Positions 1 to 4,083 of a stretch of DNA of 5,705 nt are shown here, one piece after another. Position 1 is the stretch's first letter; every line of letters starts with the position of its first letter. The notes beneath the pieces are model-generated. The model made no database searches, was not told the origin of the DNA, and worked only from the letters and a program-made list of their open reading frames with translations. Position numbers and translations under genes: made by a program. Source of the DNA: Bacillota bacterium (GTDB lineage: Bacteria; Bacillota; Sulfobacillia; JAJZYS01; JAJYTV01); the NCBI GenBank assembly GCA_021786135.1, contig JAJYNV010000352.1:1-5705 (forward strand), given 5' to 3'.

Positions 1-1
1 C

Positions 2-118
2 ACGCCGAGCGCCATCGAGATGTCGATCGACGTGACGACGCAGGCGGCGCCTTGGACGGCGCAGGTGACGAACCCCGACGGCCAGACGTCCAATGTCGCC
101 TCCTTTGAAGTCCAGTAG
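2..118 (+). CDS. 3' end of a protein with an IPT/TIG (Ig-like) C-terminal domain (partial)
   Basis: The left edge cuts this gene; 38 codons remain before a TAG stop at 116-118. The readable residues include a run of the form VTNPDGQTSN followed by ASFEVQ. This matches the last two beta-strands of IPT/TIG or similar immunoglobulin-like repeats, which usually end V-x-V-x-N-x-x-G-x-x-S-N...F-x-V. Such domains commonly sit in secreted or cell-surface proteins, so an extracytoplasmic location is likely but is inferred only from the domain type. Nothing can be said about the rest of the protein. The operon promoter lies more than 200 bases downstream, so this gene is probably transcribed separately and unrelated to amino acid synthesis. 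The family call rests on a short stretch and is tentative; the reading frame and stop are directly visible. Confidence 0.6.
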   Translation, partial: TPSAIEMSIDVTTQAAPWTAQVTNPDGQTSNVASFEVQ

Positions 119-330
119 GGGTCGCGCTGGTCGCTAGAGACCGCGCGGGTATGCGCGTTCGGCAAGTCTGTTGAGACCGCGCCGCCCTAGCCATTCTCAG
201 ATGGACCCAGGCGGGTCCGCCTGGCAGAGCGTGCGCACGCTGTCGGGACCACAAGACCGTCAGCCCTAGACGGGTTGAGGGACGGCTCCATCTTGGGAAC
301 GGGCTTTGCACAAAGTTCGCGTTAAACCTG
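119..330. other. Intergenic spacer without a supportable gene; contains hairpin and palindrome
   Basis: No convincing coding frame, tRNA or known RNA motif is visible here. Three structural items stand out. A hairpin at 207-224 pairs CCAGGCG with CGCCTGG around a GGTC loop; it could end the upstream transcript, but no T-tract follows it. A perfect 12-nt palindrome, GCGTGCGCACGC, lies at 229-240. The 10-mer GAGACCGCGC occurs twice, at 137-146 and 173-182. None can be tied to a function from the sequence alone. Confidence 0.6.
207..224 (+). terminator. Possible terminator hairpin of the upstream gene (no T-tract)
   Basis: Seven contiguous base pairs (CCAGGCG 207-213 with CGCCTGG 218-224) close a four-base loop, about 90 bases after the stop of the upstream gene. 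The stem is strong and G+C-rich, but the bases that follow (CAGAGCGTGCGC) contain no run of T, so intrinsic termination is doubtful. It could equally be a protein-binding inverted repeat or chance in G+C-rich DNA. Confidence 0.3.
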
Positions 331-360
331 TTGACGGATCTTGGGGCACTCCTGTATAGT
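331..360 (+). promoter_or_regulatory. Sigma70-type promoter of the ilv-leu operon
   Basis: TTGACG at 331-336 matches the -35 consensus TTGACA in five of six positions. TATAGT at 355-360 matches the -10 consensus TATAAT in five of six. The spacer is 18 bases, within the normal 16-18 range. Transcription should start near 366-369 (CTAA), giving an untranslated leader of about 525 nt before ilvN. It is the only good promoter match I found by eye upstream of the T-box, and its orientation fits the operon. Confidence 0.75.
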
Positions 361-366
361 CACGCC

Positions 367-585
367 TAAATACCCGCCGCTCTCGCGAGAGGCGTCCGGG
401 TATGGACGGTGGAAGTGCACTTAGGGTTCCGCGCCCTCGCGGGTGGACTGGTCCGAGCAGTGCAGACCCGGTATCCGGGTACACCGCTGGCGCAAAAGGC
501 CTGGCGGCAAGTTCCACGCAAGCTCTGCTTGCGCGGAGCGTGCGCCGGGCGATTTTGTTGCCCAAGGGCTTCAGACAATCGAACA
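367..585 (+). other. Unassigned structured 5' leader segment upstream of the T-box
   Basis: This stretch of about 220 nt lies between the expected transcription start and Stem I of the T-box and has no convincing open reading frame. Hand-found pairings are dense. ATACCCG 370-376 pairs with CGGGTAT 397-403. GTGGAA 409-414 pairs with TTCCAC 512-517 and encloses three arms: TGCACT 416-421 with AGTGCA 459-464 (holding hairpin CCGCG 429-433/CGCGG 438-442), ACCCGG 466-471 with CCGGGT 475-480, and a composite hairpin at 484-507 with loop GCAAAAG. Further hairpins follow: CGCAAGC 517-523/GCTTGCG 527-533 (sharing base 517) and GGGCGA 547-552/TTGCCC 558-563. A frame of 65 codons starting at ATG 402 has no run of Ile, Val or Leu codons, so a classical leader peptide is unlikely. 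I do not recognise the element as a known riboswitch class; chance pairing in G+C-rich DNA remains possible. Confidence 0.4.
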
Positions 586-696
586 TTTCGGTGCGATGAC
601 GGGACGCGCATCCACGCCTCAGGGCTAAAGAGAGCCGGCCGTGGCTGAAAGCCGGCGCCAGAGGGCGGGATGGCACTCCTCCCGGAGCAGTCCGCT

Positions 697-703
697 GAAC
701 ATC
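697..703 (+). promoter_or_regulatory. T-box specifier region, GAAC followed by AUC (Ile)
   Basis: The bases read G-A-A-C then A-T-C. In T-box Stem I the specifier loop carries GAA, one base, then the codon matched by the tRNA anticodon. Of the possible registers (AAC Asn, ACA Thr, CAT His, ATC Ile, TCC Ser), only Ile makes sense in front of ilvN-ilvC. The two last codon bases could also pair with 603-604 of the opposite strand, so the exact edges of the loop are uncertain. Confidence 0.75.
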
Positions 704-803
704 CCGGTTTGTGATTCCCGGGACAACTAGGCGGGCCGGCGAACAAAAGCCGTTATCCGTGGTCAAGGCCTGATGGAAACCGCTGCGTGCGGTCCAACAG
801 GCG

Positions 804-837
804 AACAAGGTGGTACCGCGACACCGGCTCGCCCTTG
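804..837 (+). promoter_or_regulatory. T-box sequence and antiterminator
   Basis: CAAGG 806-810 pairs with CCTTG 833-837, and GCGA 818-821 pairs with TCGC 829-832. Between the two helices is the seven-base bulge TGGTACC (811-817), the canonical T-box bulge that receives the free NCCA end of the uncharged tRNA. The hairpin loop is 822-828. Bases 821 and 829-837 are also needed by the terminator stem and loop, so the two structures exclude each other. Confidence 0.95.
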
Positions 838-861
838 ATGGGTGAGCCGGTGTGTTTCTTT
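821..861 (+). terminator. Intrinsic terminator of the T-box (attenuator)
   Basis: ACACCGGCTCGCCC at 821-834 pairs with GGGTGAGCCGGTGT at 840-853: fourteen base pairs including one G-U, with a TTGAT loop (835-839). The T-rich tract GTTTCTTT (854-861) follows directly. It forms when tRNA is charged and stops transcription about 30 bases before ilvN. The ilvN ribosome binding site lies outside the stem, so the switch does not act by hiding it. Confidence 0.95.
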
Positions 862-877
862 AACCCAAATTCCCGTT

Positions 878-883
878 GGGAGG
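878..883 (+). promoter_or_regulatory. Ribosome binding site that decides the ilvN start
   Basis: GGGAGG lies 8 bases before ATG 892 but only 2 bases before the in-frame ATG 886. The spacing therefore favours 892. Starting there also puts the conserved IlvN residues Asn11, Gly14 and Asn29 at the same numbers as in E. coli IlvH. Confidence 0.8.
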
Positions 884-891
884 CGATGGCG

Positions 892-1437
892 ATGGAGTTC
901 ACCCTAGGCATCCTGGTCGACAACGAGGCTGGCGTTCTCGCGCGCGTTGCGAGCCTGTTCAGCCGGCGCGGCTACAACATCCAGAGCCTCGCCGTCGGGC
1001 CGACCGACGATCCGGGCACTTCCTGGATCACACTGCGCGCGGAGGGAGGGGAGGCGGTAAGGATCCAGATGCAGCGCCAGCTCGACAAGCTCGTCGAGGT
1101 GGTCGCCGTCTACCACATGACGGAAGGCAGCTCGGTGGAGCGCGAACTCGCGCTGATCAAGGTCCGCACCGACGGGGGCCGCCGGGCGGAGGTCATGCAG
1201 ATCGCCCAGACCTTCCGCGCCGCGGTCATCGATGTGAGCCCGCGATCCGTCGTCCTGGAGACGACTGGGGACAGCGGCAAGGTGAACGCCCTCATCGAGG
1301 TCATGCGCGACTTCGGGGTGCTGGAGGTTGCCCGCGCAGGCGCTGTGGCGATGCTGCGCGGGCCGGGTGTCTTCCGGAGCGCCGGCGAGGACGACGCCTC
1401 GCCGGCGGAGGAGTTCCCCGAGACGCAGGCGCGCTAG
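892..1437 (+). CDS. ilvN: Acetolactate (acetohydroxyacid) synthase small regulatory subunit
   Basis: This is the non-catalytic subunit that activates the ThDP-dependent large subunit IlvB and gives it feedback inhibition by branched-chain amino acids, at the first common step of Ile/Val synthesis in the cytoplasm. The protein has 181 residues; the family usually has about 160-175. An N-terminal ACT domain (about residues 2-75) contains the pattern LVDNEAGVLARVASLFSRRG, then YNI and SLAVGPTDDPG. Asn11, Gly14 and Asn29 occupy the positions linked to effector binding in E. coli IlvH. The C-terminal domain (about 80-157) begins with SVERELALIKV and includes FRA-x-V-IDVSP. The usual SRMT strand reads SWIT, with Trp45 in place of Arg. 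The last 25 residues are an acidic, low-complexity tail. It is the first gene after the T-box; no ilvB precedes it. ilvC starts 19 bases downstream. ATG 886 is an alternative start. Confidence 0.96.
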   Translation: MEFTLGILVDNEAGVLARVASLFSRRGYNIQSLAVGPTDDPGTSWITLRAEGGEAVRIQMQRQLDKLVEVVAVYHMTEGSSVERELALIKVRTDGGRRAEVMQIAQTFRAAVIDVSPRSVVLETTGDSGKVNALIEVMRDFGVLEVARAGAVAMLRGPGVFRSAGEDDASPAEEFPETQAR

Positions 1438-1456
1438 TTCAAGGGAGGCAGATGAG

Positions 1457-2491
1457 ATGGCGAAGATCTACTACGACCAGGACGCGGACCGGGGAGCCCT
1501 CGCGGGACAGACGATCGCGGTGGTGGGCTATGGCAGCCAGGGTCACGCCCAGGCGCAGAACCTCAGGGACCGCGGCATGCAGGTGATCATCGGGATCCGC
1601 CAGGGCCGCACCGCGGAGCAGGCGAAGGCGGACGGCTTCGAGGTCTACGACGTCGCGGAGGCGGTGCGCCGGGCGGACGTCGTCCACATCCTCCTGCCGG
1701 ACGAGACGCAGCGAGCGGTCTTCCAGGAGTCGATCGCGCCGAACCTCAGGCCCGGCATGGCCATCGGCTTCTCGCACGGATTCAATATCCACTACGGCCA
1801 GGTACAGCCGCCGGCCGATGTCGACGTCTTCATGGTCGCACCGAAGGCGCCGGGTCACCAGTTCCGCCGCCGCTTCACAGAAGGGGCCTCGGTGCCGGGC
1901 CTCCTCGCCGTCCACCAGGACGCGACCGGGACCTGCTACCGACGCGGGCTTGCCTTCGCCTGGGGCATCGGCTGCACCGGAGCCGGCGTGATCGAGACGA
2001 CCTTCCAGGAGGAGACCGAGTCCGACCTCTTCGGCGAGCAGGCCGTGCTCTGCGGCGGTGTCACGCAACTGATCAAGAGCGGGTTCGAGACCCTGACCGA
2101 AGCCGGCTACCAGCCGGAGATCGCCTTCTTCGAAGTGATGAACGAGATGAAGCTGATCGTCGACCTGATGTACGAGGGCGGCCTGAGCTGGATGCGCTAC
2201 TCGATCTCCGACACCGCCGAGTATGGCGATATGACCCGCGGTCCCCAGATCATCGACAGGCACGTCAAGGAGAACATGCAGAGGGTCCTGCGCGCGATCC
2301 AGGACGGCAGCTTCGCCCGCGACTGGATCCTCGAGAACCAGGCGGGACGCCCCGTCTACCGCGCACGCCGCCAGGAGGAGCGCAGGCACCCGCTCGAGGT
2401 CGTCGGGCGCGAGCTCAGGGCCATGATGCCATGGCTCGGCAGCAAGATGCCGCCCGACATGGAGACGGAGCCCGAGAAGGCCAACCGCTGA
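1457..2491 (+). CDS. ilvC: Ketol-acid reductoisomerase, class I (short form)
   Basis: IlvC converts 2-acetolactate or 2-aceto-2-hydroxybutyrate to the dihydroxy acids of the Val/Leu and Ile routes, by Mg-dependent alkyl migration and NAD(P)H reduction. The 344 residues are the usual class I length. The Rossmann motif GYGSQGHA is at 24-31. The catalytic and metal residues are all present at family positions: His107 (in SHGF), Lys130 (in APK), Asp190 and Glu194 (in DLFGEQ), Glu226, Glu230 and Ser251 (in SISDTAEYG). The cofactor loop after GIR (residues 46-48) is one residue shorter than in the Pseudomonas aeruginosa enzyme as I recall it; it carries Arg48, Arg51 and Thr52 and no acidic residue before Glu54, which favours NADPH, by inference. 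Gly175 replaces an arginine common in the family (GxRAG). GGGAGG at 1443-1448 is 8 bases before the ATG. The gene lies 19 bases after ilvN and 29 before leuA. Confidence 0.98.
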   Translation: MAKIYYDQDADRGALAGQTIAVVGYGSQGHAQAQNLRDRGMQVIIGIRQGRTAEQAKADGFEVYDVAEAVRRADVVHILLPDETQRAVFQESIAPNLRPGMAIGFSHGFNIHYGQVQPPADVDVFMVAPKAPGHQFRRRFTEGASVPGLLAVHQDATGTCYRRGLAFAWGIGCTGAGVIETTFQEETESDLFGEQAVLCGGVTQLIKSGFETLTEAGYQPEIAFFEVMNEMKLIVDLMYEGGLSWMRYSISDTAEYGDMTRGPQIIDRHVKENMQRVLRAIQDGSFARDWILENQAGRPVYRARRQEERRHPLEVVGRELRAMMPWLGSKMPPDMETEPEKANR

Positions 2492-2520
2492 CGGCTCGAG
2501 CTGCGAGAGGAGGGAGCGCG

Positions 2521-4083
2521 ATGCGCCGCATCCGGATCTTTGACACCACCCTGCGCGACGGCGAGCAGTCTCCCGGCGTCAACCTGATGCGCGAGGAGAA
2601 GATCGAGATCGCGCGCCAGCTTGAGCGCCTCGGCGTCGACATCATCGAGGCGGGCTTCCCCATCACGTCGGAAGGCGACATGGAGGCGGTGCAGGCGATC
2701 GCCCGTGAGGTGCGCACCCCGGTGATCACGGGCCTCGCGCGCACGCACCGGGCGGACATCGAGGCGGCCGCGAGGGCGCTCGAGCACGCTGCGAAACCCC
2801 GCATCCACGTCTTCACGTCCTTCTCGCCGGTGCACCTCCAGTACATGCTGCGCAAGACGGAGGACGAGGTCATCGCCATGAGCGTCGCCTCGATCGAGGC
2901 GGCGCGGAAGTACGTCGACGACGTGGAGTTCTCCGGCCAGGACGCCATGCGCTCGGACCCCGCATTCGTCTTGCGGGCGATCGCCGCGGCGATCGCCGCG
3001 GGTGCGACGACGATCAACATACCGGACACGGTGGGCTATACGGCGCCGGAGGAGTATGCCGCCCTGATCCGCGGCGTGCGCGAAGGGGTGCCGGGCGCAC
3101 AGGAGGTGCACCTATCCGTCCACTGCCACAACGACCTCGGCCTTGCCGTCGCGAACACGCTCGCTGGCCTCATGGCCGGCGCGGACCAGTGCGAGGTGGC
3201 GGTGAACGGCATCGGCGAGCGCGCCGGCAACACCTCGCTCGAGGAGGTCGCGATGGCGCTTAGGACCCGCCAGGACTTCTTCCAGATGGAGACCGGGATC
3301 GAGGCGCAGGAGATCGGGCGCACGAGCCGCCTTGTCAGCCGCCTGACCGGCATGCCGGTGCAGCCGAACAAGGCGATTGTCGGAGCGAACGCCTTCGCCC
3401 ACGAGGCGGGGATCCACCAGGACGGCGTCCTCAAGGAACGCACCACCTACGAGATCATGAACCCCCACGACATCGGCCAGGGAGAGACGCAGCTCGTCAT
3501 GGGCAAGCACTCCGGCCGCCACGCCTTCGTACAGAAGCTCCTGGCCTTCGGCTACGACCTGCCGGAGGCGGAGCAGCGCGAGCTCTTCCGCAGGTTCAAG
3601 GCGCTCACGGACAGGAAGAAGCAGGTCACGGACCAAGACATCCAGTCGCTCGTCGAGGATGAGATCTACCGCTTCGACGATGCCTACGATCTTGTGCACT
3701 ACCACGTCTCGAGCGCCGGTGGCGCGCCGTCGACCGCCACCGTCGGGGTGGCGACGAAGAGCGGCGCCGCTGCGGGCCGGGTGACGCGCGAGGCGGCGGT
3801 CGGGCAGGGGCCGATCGAGGCGCTCTACCGGGCGCTCCAGCGCGCGACTGGACTCGAGGCGGACCTTAGGGACTACGCGATCCAGTCGGTCGGGGGAGGC
3901 TCCGACGCCCAGGGCGAGGTGCGCTGCAGCATCGGCTACCTGGGCCAGACGTTCGTCGGGTCCGGCGTCTCCACGGACATTCTCGAGGCGAGCGCCCTCG
4001 CCTACCTCCATGCGCTCAACAAGGCGGCCGCCGTGCGTGCCCAGGCGGCGGCGCAGGAGCCCACCCCAAGGGAGGCGATCTGA
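2521..4083 (+). CDS. leuA: 2-isopropylmalate synthase
   Basis: LeuA condenses acetyl-CoA with 2-ketoisovalerate to 2-isopropylmalate, the committed step of leucine synthesis. The 520 residues match the bacterial type 1 length. The HMGL-like TIM barrel opens with FDTTLRDGEQSPG (7-19), with Asp13 a metal ligand. The HCHND motif provides His201 and His203, and NGIGERAGN supplies Asn237. GIHQDGVLK and GKHSGRHAF mark the linker subdomains. A full C-terminal allosteric domain (about 390-505) is present, with GQGPIEALYRAL, a DYAIQSVGGGSDA stretch and GVSTDILEASA-x-AYL, so leucine feedback control is expected. In the EFSxED segment Gln140 replaces the usual Glu. Citramalate synthase (CimA) is a related alternative, but the neighbours leuC/leuD and the overall motif set favour LeuA. 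AGGAGG at 2508-2513 is 7 bases before ATG 2521. The stop directly abuts the leuC start. Confidence 0.96.
   Translation: MRRIRIFDTTLRDGEQSPGVNLMREEKIEIARQLERLGVDIIEAGFPITSEGDMEAVQAIAREVRTPVITGLARTHRADIEAAARALEHAAKPRIHVFTSFSPVHLQYMLRKTEDEVIAMSVASIEAARKYVDDVEFSGQDAMRSDPAFVLRAIAAAIAAGATTINIPDTVGYTAPEEYAALIRGVREGVPGAQEVHLSVHCHNDLGLAVANTLAGLMAGADQCEVAVNGIGERAGNTSLEEVAMALRTRQDFFQMETGIEAQEIGRTSRLVSRLTGMPVQPNKAIVGANAFAHEAGIHQDGVLKERTTYEIMNPHDIGQGETQLVMGKHSGRHAFVQKLLAFGYDLPEAEQRELFRRFKALTDRKKQVTDQDIQSLVEDEIYRFDDAYDLVHYHVSSAGGAPSTATVGVATKSGAAAGRVTREAAVGQGPIEALYRALQRATGLEADLRDYAIQSVGGGSDAQGEVRCSIGYLGQTFVGSGVSTDILEASALAYLHALNKAAAVRAQAAAQEPTPREAI
4071..4075 (+). promoter_or_regulatory. Ribosome binding site that decides the leuC start
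   Basis: GGAGG within the last codons of leuA lies 8 bases before GTG 4084 and 14 before the in-frame ATG 4090. Normal spacing favours the GTG, which follows the leuA TGA without any gap. This arrangement suggests that ribosomes ending leuA restart on leuC. Confidence 0.7.

Larger units (their letters stand above)
586..861 (+). promoter_or_regulatory. T-box riboswitch leader, isoleucine (AUC) specifier, transcription attenuation
   Basis: T-box RNAs sense the charging state of a tRNA and decide between termination and read-through. Stem I can be drawn from 586-591 (TTTCGG) with 718-723 (CCGGGA, two G-U pairs). Above it are GATGA/GTGAT-type kink-turn strands (595-599 and 711-715), an AG-rich bulge at 627-633, and helix GCCGGC 634-639/651-656 closing the apical loop that carries GGCTGAAAG (643-651). 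The specifier region reads GAAC-ATC at 697-703; by the GAA-N-codon pattern the codon is AUC (Ile), which fits the operon. A possible Stem II hairpin lies at 737-740/749-752. Stem III is ACCGC 779-783/GCGGT 789-793. The conserved T-box AACAAGGTGGTACCGCG is at 804-820; its TGGT (811-814) would pair with an ACCA tRNA end, i.e. discriminator A, as in tRNA-Ile. An antiterminator and a competing terminator follow, so control is transcriptional. Confidence is very high for the class and good for the specifier; the Stem I base is less certain. Confidence 0.95.

Noticed and set aside
405..415. GGTGGAAG at 408-415 as the apical loop of a second complete T-box Stem I
   Set aside because: The flanking bases do not form the expected closing helix, no AG bulge fits, and no second T-box sequence or terminator is present upstream of 586.
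402..599. A 65-codon open frame in the leader, a possible attenuation peptide
   Set aside because: It has no run of Ile, Val or Leu codons, its start lies in a predicted hairpin with only a weak ribosome binding site, and it ends inside T-box Stem I.
119..600. A tRNA or other known RNA gene in the leader or spacer
   Set aside because: No T-arm GTTCRA motif in the right context, no acceptor pairing of tRNA geometry, and no motif of RNase P, SRP, tmRNA or common riboswitch classes recognised by eye.
266..808. A 180-codon open frame on the - strand covering the leader
   Set aside because: It runs antisense through the promoter, T-box Stem III and T-box sequence; no recognisable protein domain; typical spurious frame in G+C-rich DNA.
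787..885. Upstream extension of ilvN in the same frame to ATG 787
   Set aside because: The extension would cover Stem III, the T-box and the terminator; the family similarity begins at residue 1 from ATG 892, which has a proper ribosome binding site.
1328..1456. N-terminal extension of ilvC overlapping ilvN
   Set aside because: The added residues are an Arg/Ser/Pro-rich shadow of ilvN; ATG 1457 has GGGAGG at normal spacing and gives standard family numbering.
1439..2389. Long - strand open frame opposite ilvC (and similar ones opposite leuA and leuC)
   Set aside because: Antisense shadows of conserved genes caused by strong G/C third-position bias; no motifs and no ribosome binding sites.
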